Source: CALGLS01 sp047626155 (lineage in GTDB: Bacteria; Bacteroidota; Bacteroidia; Chitinophagales; Saprospiraceae). From it: a stretch of 50,895 bases of DNA. The notes beneath the pieces are model-generated. The model was not told where the DNA came from and did no database searches. It worked only from the letters and a program-made list of their open reading frames with translations. Positions within the stretch are counted from its first letter, which is position 1. Every line of letters starts with the position of its first letter. A program made the position numbers and the translations under genes. The stretch spans positions 1-50,895 of the forward strand of contig JBLHRR010000022.1 in NCBI GenBank assembly GCA_047626155.1, given 5' to 3'. Positions 40,294-48,671 of this stretch are shown here, piece after piece.

Positions 40294-42273
40294 TTCCGTT
40301 CTCCTGTTCGATTGTCGTCCTTCCGGGATTTCATTGTTAGAAATTGGCTTGGTTTCTCCGAATCCTTTATAACTCAGACGATCACCACTGATTCCATTAA
40401 TAATTAAATAATCATTAACTGCTTTTGCTCTGTTATTGGACAAAGTAAGATTATCTTCATCAGAGCCTATGTTATCGGTATGTCCATTTATTCTGATAAC
40501 GAGCGTTGGGTGATCAGTTAATAACTTTTTTAAACGATTTAATTCCAGTAAAGAAGCCGTTTTCAATTCTGCGGACCCGGTTTCGAAAAATACGTTTTTT
40601 AGGATAATGGGTTTGCCCTCTGCAAGTGCCCCTTCTGTGCTTGTCGGTACTGCTGTAAGGATTGGAACCGGTTGCAGCTCAATATCTAAAAGGAAGGGTT
40701 TGTCTAAGTTATTGATTTTGTCCAGTGCAAAATTTTCAGAGTGAAAGATGTATTCTTCCTTCGTTACATTAAGTGAATAGTTTTTACCTAGCGGCAGACA
40801 AACTAAAAATTCTCCATCAGAATCGGTGGTGGAGAATGCATGACTTTTTTCCGTTTCTAGGTCGGTGAATGCTACCTTTGCCCCAGCAAGTTTTTTACGA
40901 GTTGCGGCATCTCTGACTGTTGCTTTTACATAAGTTACGGGTTGCGGCCGTGCCTCCTCATATAGTTCAAAGCTGAATAAATCGAGGTCTACTTTTCCCA
41001 TGTATTCCTCCTCTTTTCCACGCTTACCAGGCTTATTTCTATCCGTTGCGAAGTAAGCTGTTTTTCCATCAAGGCTAATCACTAGTGTGCCTTCGTCTGC
41101 CTCAGTATTAATGGGGTACCCCAGGTTTTTAGGTTTTCCCCAGACTTCATTCTCCAAACGAGAATAAAATAAATCATGCCCCCCCATTCCCTCGTGGCCG
41201 TCAGACATAAAATATAATGTTTGCCCATCCTGATGAATAAAAGGAGCGCGGTCTACTCCTGTAGTATTAATAACTTCACCTAAATTTTCAGGGATTCCCC
41301 ATGCTCCGTCTTCGTCTCTTTTACTAACCCAAATATCCATTTCTCCTTGCCCGCCTCCACGATTACTGGAAAAATAAATGGCCTTTCCATCAGCAGACAA
41401 ACTAGGTTGTGTTTCTCTAGCTCTTGAATTAATTTCTTTGCCCATATTGGCAACTTTTGTCCACCGGCCATCAATGACTTCTGAGAAATACAAATCACAG
41501 GAACCGTAACCATCCCTACGGGTACAGGCAGTAAAAACCAATAATTTTCCGTCAGCAGAAATACTTTGCGCCGCTTCATTCAAATCTGTATTAATATCAT
41601 CTAAGGGTTCCCCTTTTTGCCACACACCATCTACTTTTCTGCTCATATAACAATCCTCCTGATCCTTCATTCGATGAGTATAAACCAATACTGATTCGTC
41701 AGCAGTAATGGAAGGCAAATATTCCGCATTGGTTGTATTGATTTGGTTTCCTAAATTAATGGGCTGGTAAGGAACAGCATTTGCAATCGCATTTTGCGTA
41801 AAGCTACAAGTGGCTCTAAATTTTTTCGCTTTCGCTAAAAGCGACTCATTCTTTTTTTCTACAACTAGGAACTGGTCGAAGTGAGTCACAGCTTCTTCGT
41901 ATTTCTCCTGTTTCATCTCTGCGATTCCGACAACATACAACACTTTCCTTTTATAATTAGGATCTATAGCAATTGCTTTTTCAAAGCTCGTTTCTGCATC
42001 TGCAAAACGTTCCATATCGTAATAAATCGCAGCGAGTTGTATCTCTGCATCAATAAAGTTTGGAGCAGATTTAAGAGCCTTTTCAAACTCTTTAACTGCT
42101 TTTGCATTTGAACTGGATCGGGTATATTCCATCCCTTTGTCAAAGTATTTCTTTGCTTTCCCAGTAACCGTTTTCTTAGTCGGATACGACTTTGTCGCCG
42201 TCGTTTTTTGCGCAACCGAACAGTTCATTAATAAACAGAGCCCAAAGATGCAGAGTAACTTTATTTTATTCAT
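40276..42273 (-). CDS. PorE-like OmpA family protein (TPR, beta-propeller, CRD, OmpA) of type IX secretion
   Basis: A 665-aa envelope protein with signal peptide (about 1-22). Four parts in order: TPR repeats (about 35-155, e.g. AKAVKEFEKALKSAPNFIDA and RFADAETSFEKAIAIDPNY), a PD40/WD40-like beta-propeller (about 170-430 with repeated LSADGKAIYFSSNRGG-type blades), a carboxypeptidase regulatory-like fold (about 450-530, VKATVRDAATRKKLAGAKV) and an OmpA peptidoglycan-binding domain (about 555-665, NGHTDNIGSDEDNLTLSNNR and NRRTEFVV). This order and length (PorE of Porphyromonas is about 670 aa) match PorE, a type IX secretion component. Bacteroidota carry several such paralogues, so orthology is not proven. 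gldH follows directly. Confidence 0.85.
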   Translation of the reverse strand: MNKIKLLCIFGLCLLMNCSVAQKTTATKSYPTKKTVTGKAKKYFDKGMEYTRSSSNAKAVKEFEKALKSAPNFIDAEIQLAAIYYDMERFADAETSFEKAIAIDPNYKRKVLYVVGIAEMKQEKYEEAVTHFDQFLVVEKKNESLLAKAKKFRATCSFTQNAIANAVPYQPINLGNQINTTNAEYLPSITADESVLVYTHRMKDQEDCYMSRKVDGVWQKGEPLDDINTDLNEAAQSISADGKLLVFTACTRRDGYGSCDLYFSEVIDGRWTKVANMGKEINSRARETQPSLSADGKAIYFSSNRGGGQGEMDIWVSKRDEDGAWGIPENLGEVINTTGVDRAPFIHQDGQTLYFMSDGHEGMGGHDLFYSRLENEVWGKPKNLGYPINTEADEGTLVISLDGKTAYFATDRNKPGKRGKEEEYMGKVDLDLFSFELYEEARPQPVTYVKATVRDAATRKKLAGAKVAFTDLETEKSHAFSTTDSDGEFLVCLPLGKNYSLNVTKEEYIFHSENFALDKINNLDKPFLLDIELQPVPILTAVPTSTEGALAEGKPIILKNVFFETGSAELKTASLLELNRLKKLLTDHPTLVIRINGHTDNIGSDEDNLTLSNNRAKAVNDYLIINGISGDRLSYKGFGETKPISNNEIPEGRQSNRRTEFVVIK

Positions 42274-42316
42274 TTGTCTTTCTTTTAGTGCATTGGGAAA
42301 TTAGGTTATAATGCAC

Positions 42317-42337
42317 TTCGTAACAACGAAAAATTGA
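42317..42337 (-). repeat. Solitary end of the palindromic element (partial copy)
   Basis: TTCGTAACAACGAAAAATTG resembles the right-hand end (TAAGTAACAACGAAAAATTA) of copies A-G but no left end follows. It lies in the 5' UTR of the PorE-like gene; its inverse TTCGT/ACGAA also forms a small hairpin. Confidence 0.4.
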
Positions 42338-42367
42338 ATGGCACATATTTCCATTTCTAACGCTATG

Positions 42368-42375
42368 CAAATATA
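42368..42375 (-). promoter_or_regulatory. -7 box of the PorE-like gene (TATATTTG)
   Basis: Reverse strand TATATTTG about 95 bases before the ATG at 42273. It fits TAnnTTTG; no TTTG is visible at the -33 spacing. It lies beside repeat copy F. Confidence 0.4.
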
Positions 42376-42400
42376 AGGGGGAAATAAGGATTTGCGACAT

Positions 42401-42549
42401 TAAGTAACAACGAAAAATTAACTTAGACCACTTCCAACATTTAGTTAAAGCAAAAGGACCAGAGGGAGAGTGCTCGAGCTAAATGATGGAGTGTATGCTG
42501 GTCTAAACCAGCGTGTTCCGGTCAAGCGGGTTGGTTTGTGTGTAATACT
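42401..42549 (-). repeat. Modular palindromic element, copy F (longest form)
   Basis: Read in reverse: left end TATTACACACAAACCAA, CCGGAAC module (AACCCGCTTGACCGGAAC), GCTGG-tttaga-CCAGC hairpin, then the CACTCTCC / GGTCCTTTTG loop module of copies B-D, AACTAAATG, and the right end TTAATTTTTCGTTGTTACTT. It is the only copy that carries both modules, which shows how shorter copies relate to each other. It lies in the 416-bp gap between the PorE-like gene and the small gene at 42690; nothing else is seen there apart from a terminator. Confidence 0.85.
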
Positions 42550-42624
42550 AAAAAGGCGAATTATTTATATTTGCCAGTGGTAAAACCAAAGGCATAAAAC
42601 TTAGCAGAGGGAGGATACACATAT

Positions 42625-42664
42625 AAAAAGCCCCAACCGGTAAATACAGGTCAGGGCTTTTTTT
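42625..42664 (-). terminator. Terminator after the small gene at 42690
   Basis: AAAAAGCCCcaACC pairs with GGTcaGGGCTTTTTTT; T runs exist on both strands. It lies 26 nt past the stop of the 79-aa gene. Confidence 0.8.
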
Positions 42665-42689
42665 GATACATTTTCAAGAGTAATTTGAT

Positions 42690-42929
42690 TTAAACAGGAA
42701 CTCCTGATTGTGCGCTGTATTTTAGAATATTCCGTATACTAGAAGGTTTTGGGGAGAATGTTACCTTAGGTAACTGAGCATACGCTTTGTGCAATTCCTC
42801 ATAGGCTTCGTACAAGTTCCAGTCTTCGCCTAATGCCTTTTCAATGGCTAAAGATTCAGCGACAGATGTCGCTTTGTAAATGTACCGTACTAAATGGTTA
42901 GGTGTAAATTTTTCCTTCATGAAGCTCAT
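42690..42929 (-). CDS. Small conserved-looking protein of unknown function (79 aa)
   Basis: A 79-aa soluble protein, largely helical. FTPNHLVRYIYKATSVAESL and ALGEDWNLYEAYEELHKAYA have the look of short Bacteroidota proteins that begin with a helix pair resembling the N-terminus of anti-sigma factors, and the tail FSPKPSSIRNILKYSAQ is basic. No catalytic motif is seen and I do not assign a function. Support for a real gene: clear ATG, plausible composition, a terminator 26 nt downstream. It is separated from the DUF2147 gene by 98 bp. Confidence 0.6.
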   Translation of the reverse strand: MSFMKEKFTPNHLVRYIYKATSVAESLAIEKALGEDWNLYEAYEELHKAYAQLPKVTFSPKPSSIRNILKYSAQSGVPV

Positions 42930-43027
42930 TTTTATTAGATAAATAATTTCCTTAAATTCAACTATTAAACTAAGGCACTTCTGTAAATATTGTTTGGAAG
43001 TCTTAAAATTTTTAACACAATCGTTTG

Positions 43028-43468
43028 CTACTTCACTCTATACCAGAACTGATTTCTACCTAAAAAGGAAAGACCGACGTAGCCTCTTACCTTTAAAGTA
43101 TTGTCATCTTGCAGCCAAACACTGCATTTATAAATCTTACCGTTCTCCGGGTCCATGATTTCGCCATAGCTCCAATAATCCTTATAAGCCTCCACATCCC
43201 AGAGGATGATCATATTCACAAGGGGCTGGTCTTTTTTATCTCCGGGACAGGTTTCACATACCGTATCTTCTGAGTGCTCTAGCAGTTTTACTATTTTGCC
43301 GTAAAGCACCCCATTCTCTTCATATATTTCAACATGCGATCTTGCTTCTCCGGTCTGATCGTCTATGGTTTTCCAAATACCAATGGGAGAAGATTGTGCA
43401 CTAAGTGTGGTGGTTCCCAAAAACAGGAACAATCCAAGTATGATAAAGTGTATAGGCTTTCGTGTCAT
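43028..43468 (-). CDS. DUF2147 domain secreted protein
   Basis: A 146-aa protein with an N-terminal signal peptide (FIILGLFLFLGTTTLSAQ). The mature part matches DUF2147: SPIGIWKTIDDQTGEARSHVEIYEENGVLYGKI, CETCPGDKKDQPLVNMIILWDV and NGKIYKCSVWLQDDNTLKVRGYVG, ending LGRNQFWYRV. The fold is a small lipocalin-like barrel; the role is unknown, and a lipid or small-ligand binding function is only a guess. It probably resides in the periplasm. Confidence 0.85.
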   Translation of the reverse strand: MTRKPIHFIILGLFLFLGTTTLSAQSSPIGIWKTIDDQTGEARSHVEIYEENGVLYGKIVKLLEHSEDTVCETCPGDKKDQPLVNMIILWDVEAYKDYWSYGEIMDPENGKIYKCSVWLQDDNTLKVRGYVGLSFLGRNQFWYRVK

Positions 43469-43787
43469 ATCAGTAGAAACAATTTAAAGTTCTAATCTTT
43501 GGTATATCCTTAGATTCATTGTGGAAAAAAGGCCAAAGACGCGGTAATCCTGTATCTGTGTTTAAGTACAAACACAAAATTACTTAAAAAGATCCTGCTA
43601 GACTATTCAGCAGGTTCATTTTCTTTTTTAGTGATTTTCTAACCGATAATAAAAGTGGAATACATTGTAGATGGTAGGTAAGGGCATAAACTCTTAGAAA
43701 CATTGAAATATTATCTTTTTTGATTATTTAACAAAACCAAAATAAATTCAGTAATTCTGACTGAAATTGCCTTTAGAAAAATAGGGC
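43469..43787. other. Intergenic gap between the DUF2147 and DUF922 genes
   Basis: This 319-bp gap holds a hairpin CCTGCT-agactattc-AGCAGG (43594-43614), which on the reverse strand is followed by a T5 run and so is a likely terminator for the DUF922 gene, and a smaller hairpin GTGTTT-aagtac-AAACAC near 43558-43575. No gene and no other repeat is seen. Confidence 0.5.
43590..43616 (-). terminator. Likely terminator after the DUF922 gene
   Basis: CCTGCT / AGCAGG six-bp stem extended by GA/TC, with TCTTTTTAAG on the reverse strand. It lies about 170 nt past the DUF922 stop, so it is less certain than the others. Confidence 0.5.
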
Positions 43788-44333
43788 CTACTCTTTGAAG
43801 TCGTCTAGTAAAGAAAGCTCCATTTCTACTCGGTAATACCATTCCTTTTGAGCATCCTTATCAAGGCTATGCCGAGAATGCAAGTCAAAGGATTGCTGAT
43901 CGTGATGCCAGTTATCCACAAAGGTATTAACACACTCTTCAAAAGCTATCTCTTCATTGCAGTTGAAGCTGCGATCTGATAAAACCTTTCGAAGCTTTCG
44001 AGCATATAATTCTGTTATGTCAAAGTGAATTTGCTCATGAATCAAGTGGTGTCCCGTCCTAGCTTCCTCTTTTACCCAGGATTCTTCTTTCTCGAAATAA
44101 GCCCGCACCTTATAATTGATTTTACCATTCTTACAGCCTTTATAATGCACGATCCCGGAAGAGGTTAATGCAGATACTCCTTTATAGTCATGCCGAGGTT
44201 GCCCTTCGAAATCATCCCATACGAGGCGATCGCTTTCAGACCAATAAATAGTATCAGGATTATCTTTTCCAGAAGTGAAGAGGAGGAATAAACCAACCAG
44301 CACGAATAACGCGCAGAGACGTTCGTGTTTCAT
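43788..44333 (-). CDS. DUF922-type putative zinc metalloprotease
   Basis: With ATG at 44333 the protein has 181 aa and a hydrophobic signal (LCALFVLVGLFLLFTSG); an upstream ATG at 44396 would put 21 odd residues before it. The block IYWSESDRLVWDDFEGQP, SALTSSGI and GHHLIHEQIHFDITELYARK fits DUF922, in which HEQIH is an HExxH zinc site. The family is thought to include secreted metalloproteases, but substrates are unknown. It is probably periplasmic. It sits between the DUF2147 gene and the alkyltransferase-like gene, all on the reverse strand. Confidence 0.8.
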   Translation of the reverse strand: MKHERLCALFVLVGLFLLFTSGKDNPDTIYWSESDRLVWDDFEGQPRHDYKGVSALTSSGIVHYKGCKNGKINYKVRAYFEKEESWVKEEARTGHHLIHEQIHFDITELYARKLRKVLSDRSFNCNEEIAFEECVNTFVDNWHHDQQSFDLHSRHSLDKDAQKEWYYRVEMELSLLDDFKE

Positions 44334-44438
44334 AATTTCTTTTTTTAGGGCAGTGTTTAAGACAACGCTACCTTGTTCATGGAATACCGATGACAAGCCC
44401 TTGGGGGAAAATCATAGGTTGAGAAACGTATGCTTTGT

Positions 44439-44771
44439 TTATTCGGGTAACTCTTCCGAGGGATCCCAGAAGAGTTTTTTAAAATCTTTGACTTTATCAT
44501 TTTCAACAATCACTCCTTCGCTTTCTAATAACTCTTGCATCATTGTGGGTGATGTAAAAGCACTTCTGCCACTGAGTTCTCCTTTGCTATTGACGACCCG
44601 ATGTGCAGGAACGCCTTCTTCTGATAGCGAACATTTGTTGAGGGCCCAACCTACCATTCTTGCGGAGCCCAGCGATAGATAATTGGCAATGGCTCCGTAG
44701 TTGGTAATTCGCCCACGTGGTATTAGTTGAGTGACTTCAAAAACTTGATAGAAATAATGTTGATCTTTCAT
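44439..44771 (-). CDS. Alkyltransferase-like protein (MGMT family without the active cysteine)
   Basis: With ATG at 44771 the protein has 110 aa and covers the DNA-binding domain of O6-alkylguanine-DNA alkyltransferase: YQVFEVTQLIPRGRITNYGAIA, the arginine-finger helix SARMVGWALNKC and GVPAHRVVNSKGELSG. The reactive PCHR motif reads PAHR (residues 55-58): the acceptor cysteine is Ala, so it cannot accept alkyl groups. Alkyltransferase-like proteins flag O6-alkylguanine for nucleotide excision repair; the well-known ones have Trp at this position, so Ala is a variant. A TTG two codons upstream is possible but less likely. Confidence 0.85.
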   Translation of the reverse strand: MKDQHYFYQVFEVTQLIPRGRITNYGAIANYLSLGSARMVGWALNKCSLSEEGVPAHRVVNSKGELSGRSAFTSPTMMQELLESEGVIVENDKVKDFKKLFWDPSEELPE

Positions 44772-44977
44772 TGGCAAAAGCTTTGTCTGCCAAATTAACT
44801 ACTTTTGTTTTGCAAAGTGTAATGGGTGAAAATATTTTATTAGTTCTAATTTTACAAACACTATGTCTTTGCTAAAAAAAGATAGCCGTTATCAAGGTAT
44901 TGTATTATAATATACGGAAATAACTACTTTATTCAAAATTTTATTTCAATTAAGTAAAGAGTACAAGTGTCACATTC

Positions 44978-45628
44978 ATGCTAAAAACGAACATCTTTGC
45001 GGGCGGTATCACTAATTTGACGGATGCCCGATATTTTGCAGCTAGAGGAGCGCAATTTTTAAGCTTTAATTTAGAACAAGGTGCCACTTTGGGCATTAGC
45101 TCAGAGAAAACAGCCGCTATAAAAGAATGGGTAGAAGGTCCTTCTTTTATAGGTGTCTTCCAAATAACTCCTCTTGAAGACATTCGCTTTTTAGTAGAAC
45201 GATTAAATTTGCATATGGTACAAGTTGGTCCCTTTATATCTTTGGACGATTTGAGGAATAATCCAATTGGGATTCCTTTAGTCAGAGAAGTAATAATAGA
45301 GCAATTGAACGACTTTTCTACCTTGTCAAATGAGCTGGAGACCCTGTCATCATTTTTTGATTATATCTTAATAAATTTTGAAAAAAATGGTATAGCCTGG
45401 TCTGCTATTAGAGAAGATAGTACTGTTTTTACAATGCTTAAGAACTGGTCCGCTGATAGTAAGCTTATACTCGCTATCGCTCACGACCCATCAGAAACTC
45501 AGGAAATATTAGATGAACTTAACCCGAACGGCTTATACCTTCAGGGCGGTGAAGAAGAAAAGGTAGGGTTCAAATCTTTTGATGACTTGGATGAGATACT
45601 TGATGTAGTGGAAGAGGAAGAATATTAA
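44978..45628 (+). CDS. TrpF-like protein lacking catalytic residues
   Basis: A 216-aa protein related to phosphoribosylanthranilate isomerase. IFAGGITNLTDARYFAARGAQ aligns with KICGIT..DA....GAD..GF of TrpF, but the catalytic Cys position is Gly, and the C-terminal phosphate-binding GGTG loop is replaced by LQGGEEEKVGFKSF. GVFQ and VQVGPF segments correspond to strands of the barrel. The enzyme activity is thus probably lost while the barrel remains; the tail is very acidic (EEEEY). No trp genes are adjacent. The start ATG at 44978 leaves 207 bp upstream to the divergent alkyltransferase-like gene. Confidence 0.7.
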   Translation: MLKTNIFAGGITNLTDARYFAARGAQFLSFNLEQGATLGISSEKTAAIKEWVEGPSFIGVFQITPLEDIRFLVERLNLHMVQVGPFISLDDLRNNPIGIPLVREVIIEQLNDFSTLSNELETLSSFFDYILINFEKNGIAWSAIREDSTVFTMLKNWSADSKLILAIAHDPSETQEILDELNPNGLYLQGGEEEKVGFKSFDDLDEILDVVEEEEY

Positions 45629-45733
45629 TTTTGTTCGAAACTAATGTCTTTCTTTGACGAACTTTAAAAGTACTGAATTCAAAGGGCCACAAATATTGAC
45701 CTCAATTACTTTTTAACTATAAAAAAATTACTA

Positions 45734-47812
45734 ATGAAAAAAATAATCCTCCTAAGCATTCTTTTTTTATCCCTAAACACAAGAAACTACGCTCAAATGC
45801 CAACGAACTTTACTCCACCCAATACAGAAAACCAACCGGTAGTTGATGACCTTCATGGGTTGAAATTAACGGATAATTACCAATGGCTGGAAGACAAAAC
45901 AGATCAAAAAGTAATTGATTGGACGCGTGCACAGCACGATGCCACTATGGCTCATCTAAAAAATAACAAAACAATTCCGGGCCTCCGGGAAGAAATTGCA
46001 GCTTACCTAGATAGAGACATTACTGGCCCCATTTTTCTAGCTGGTGAAAGACAGTTTTTCTATGTCAAAAAGAAGGGAGAGCAGCAATATAAACTGTATA
46101 CCCGGTTGGAGGATAAAGATGTATTGGTTTTCGATCCAACTAGTATTGATGCTTCTGGAATGTCTGCTATCTCTGGCGTCAATTTTACTAAGGATGGAGA
46201 TCATGTAGCTGTAGGGGTTCAATATAAGGGAGCGGAAATTAGCACTTATCGTATTGTGGATACCAAAACAGGAAAAATAGAGGATACCACTATTGAAGGC
46301 CTTCGGGGTTTTACTTGGACTAAAGACGAGGAGCATGCCTACATCACGGTGGGCACCAAAGAGATGCTGGAAAAACAAATTCCATTAAAAACATACAAGC
46401 ATAAAATAGGAACGGACCGCACCGAAGACATCTTTTTATTTGCACCAACGGATTCTAAAAATTTCATTTCTACCTGGGATGCTAAATACAGTGACTTGTC
46501 TTTTATATCAGAAGGTGATTTCTATTCTAATACTTTAAAAATGAGAAAGGTGGGAACATTGGAGGAAGCCGTTCAGGTTTACAGTAGTAAAAAGTATCGT
46601 GCTTATCCTGACGCGCTGGAAGATAAAATTTACTTCTTCACTAATGACGAAGCACCGAGATTTAAAATTATGATTGCGGATAAGTCTGCACCAGATTTCA
46701 AGAACTGGAAAACACTGATCCCGGAACAAGAGGACATGGTCATCGAAGGCTTTGAGGTGACGAAGGATTATTTGATTGTGCAGGCAAAAAAGGATGTAAT
46801 TAGTCGCTTATTTGCCTATAACCATGAGGGGAAATTTATCAAAGAAATCACTGCGCCTGAGGTAGGGAATATTGCAGGCTTCAATTACCACCGGGAGTCC
46901 AATACTTTGTACGTCAACTTGAGTACTTTCACTTCGCCAACAAAGATCTATACGCTTAATGGTAGTACTTTGGAATGGAAATTATATTTCACAAGAGAGG
47001 TGCCTTTGGATACCAAGGATATAGTAGCGGAGATTAAATTCTATGAATCTAAAGATGGAACCCGTGTACCCATTTTTGTAATGCATAAAAAAGGAGTAAA
47101 AATGGATGGCACTAATCCAACACTACTCTATGGCTATGGTGGTTTCAACGTAGGGATGTCTCCAAATTTCGTAGGTCTTCCGGCCACCTTTATCAATCGA
47201 GGAGGTGTATACGCCATAGCTTGTATCCGAGGAGGAGATGAGTATGGTGAGTCCTGGCACGAAGACGGTATGTTATTTAACAAACAAAATTGCTTTGATG
47301 ATTTTATAGCTGCTGGCGAATATTTAATTAGGGAAGGATTCACCAATAGTGAAAAGTTAGCGATTAGAGGTGGTTCCAATGGAGGCTTACTCATTGGTGC
47401 AATGGTGGTGCAGCGTCCTGATTTATTCAAGGCTGCAATATGTGCGGTACCATTGTTAGACATGGTTCGCTTTCATAAGTTTCTTATCGCTCGTTACTGG
47501 ATACCGGAATATGGAGACCCGGAGAATAAAGAAGCCTTCCTAAATATTCTGGACTACTCTCCTTACCATAATATCCGAATGGGAATCAACGTGCCGACCA
47601 CAATGGTAGTGGCTGGTGAAAACGATACCAGAGTAGATCCGCTGCACGCTAAGAAGTTTGTAGCAGCTTTACAAAACAACATTGGTCAAATAAACCCCGT
47701 AATGCTTTTGATGGATTACGATTCCGGTCATGGCTCAGGAAAAACGACAGAGAAGCAGATTGAAGATATTGAAATTCAATATGGCTTTTTGATGAATGAA
47801 TTGGGGATGTAG
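45734..47812 (+). CDS. Prolyl oligopeptidase (S9A), secreted
   Basis: A 692-aa enzyme with signal peptide (IILLSILFLSLNTRNYAQ). The seven-bladed propeller fills about residues 80-420; the catalytic alpha/beta-hydrolase domain follows. Triad: Ser548 in RGGSNGGLLIG, Asp in ENDTRVDPLHAKK near 630 and His666 in SGHGSG. YGYGGFNVGMSPNF and RGGDEYGESWHEDG are typical S9A segments. It cuts short proline-containing peptides, here in the periplasm or outside. It stands alone on the forward strand and ends before a strong bidirectional terminator. Confidence 0.95.
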   Translation: MKKIILLSILFLSLNTRNYAQMPTNFTPPNTENQPVVDDLHGLKLTDNYQWLEDKTDQKVIDWTRAQHDATMAHLKNNKTIPGLREEIAAYLDRDITGPIFLAGERQFFYVKKKGEQQYKLYTRLEDKDVLVFDPTSIDASGMSAISGVNFTKDGDHVAVGVQYKGAEISTYRIVDTKTGKIEDTTIEGLRGFTWTKDEEHAYITVGTKEMLEKQIPLKTYKHKIGTDRTEDIFLFAPTDSKNFISTWDAKYSDLSFISEGDFYSNTLKMRKVGTLEEAVQVYSSKKYRAYPDALEDKIYFFTNDEAPRFKIMIADKSAPDFKNWKTLIPEQEDMVIEGFEVTKDYLIVQAKKDVISRLFAYNHEGKFIKEITAPEVGNIAGFNYHRESNTLYVNLSTFTSPTKIYTLNGSTLEWKLYFTREVPLDTKDIVAEIKFYESKDGTRVPIFVMHKKGVKMDGTNPTLLYGYGGFNVGMSPNFVGLPATFINRGGVYAIACIRGGDEYGESWHEDGMLFNKQNCFDDFIAAGEYLIREGFTNSEKLAIRGGSNGGLLIGAMVVQRPDLFKAAICAVPLLDMVRFHKFLIARYWIPEYGDPENKEAFLNILDYSPYHNIRMGINVPTTMVVAGENDTRVDPLHAKKFVAALQNNIGQINPVMLLMDYDSGHGSGKTTEKQIEDIEIQYGFLMNELGM

Positions 47813-47842
47813 AAAAGGGCTAAGATTCATTTTTTTTGTACC

Positions 47843-47882
47843 AAAAAAAAAGAGCGATCAGAAAACCTGATCGCTCTTTTTT
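47843..47882. terminator. Bidirectional terminator (prolyl oligopeptidase / DUF4294)
   Basis: AGAGCGATCAG (47851-47861) pairs with CTGATCGCTCT (47867-47877), flanked by A9 and T6. It lies between convergent genes. Confidence 0.9.
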
Positions 47883-47895
47883 CGTAGAACTATGT

Positions 47896-48519
47896 TTAAT
47901 CCTCAAGCTCCTCCACTTCATAGGATAAGTCGAAATCTTGCAATACGGCATCTAATATTGGGTCATCGCCTTCTTTGTATTTCTTCTTTAGGTCGTAGCC
48001 ATACATTTTCGAAAAACCATGATAGTAGGAAGCTGTAACAGAGCCACGGAGTTCTTTCATCAAACCATAAAAATCACGATCCAACTCCTTCTCAATCATT
48101 TTTACAAGTATCTTTCCTTGAGTTCGCGTAAGTCCTTTAAGTGGCTTTTTGAATTCTTTTTTGAGTTCTCTTTGTAATCGTCTGATGTGCTTTTTCCGCT
48201 TTCGCTTTTTCATGCTCGAAGTGGCAACTTCCATTTCTTTGAATATGCGAATGCCCTGTGCGGCAAAAGGATAAACCTTTGCAGCATATCTACGATATTT
48301 CAGGTAACGACGATAATCTTCCTTGTCAGAAAAAGAACGTAAAGAAGAAACGGAAACGTCTCCAAGGTCAGCAATAAGGATGGTATCCGTTTCGGTAATT
48401 AAAGCCGTGATGATCTGACCATCGATGGTTAATTTCTCGGTCTTTTCATTTGGTTGAGCAAAAAGAGTATTTGCGACAAGTAAAAAAGAAAAGAATAAAA
48501 AGGTGCGTAGTAATGTCAT
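47896..48519 (-). CDS. DUF4294 domain secreted protein
   Basis: A 207-aa protein with a signal peptide (FLFFSFLLVANTLFAQ). The mature part fits DUF4294 of Bacteroidota: ADLGDVSVSS, EDYRRYLKYRRYAAKVYPFAAQ, a strongly basic helix (KKRKRKKHIRRLQRELKKEF) and LTRTQGKILVKMIEKELDRDFY with GSVTASYYHGFSKMYGYDLKKKY. The function is unknown; conservation in the phylum suggests an envelope role. Copy G of the palindromic element lies upstream. Confidence 0.88.
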   Translation of the reverse strand: MTLLRTFLFFSFLLVANTLFAQPNEKTEKLTIDGQIITALITETDTILIADLGDVSVSSLRSFSDKEDYRRYLKYRRYAAKVYPFAAQGIRIFKEMEVATSSMKKRKRKKHIRRLQRELKKEFKKPLKGLTRTQGKILVKMIEKELDRDFYGLMKELRGSVTASYYHGFSKMYGYDLKKKYKEGDDPILDAVLQDFDLSYEVEELED

Positions 48520-48671
48520 GTTATATTTTTTCTAAAGGTGTTTTTTGTTGTTAGGTAGCTTGTAAAGCTTCGCATACTATGTAGAAAAAGAAGGCCAAAT
48601 ATAGTCATCCGGCCTTATAACTTCTATAGCAATATCAACTATTAAACGCAGAATTACTGTTACGTATTTGT

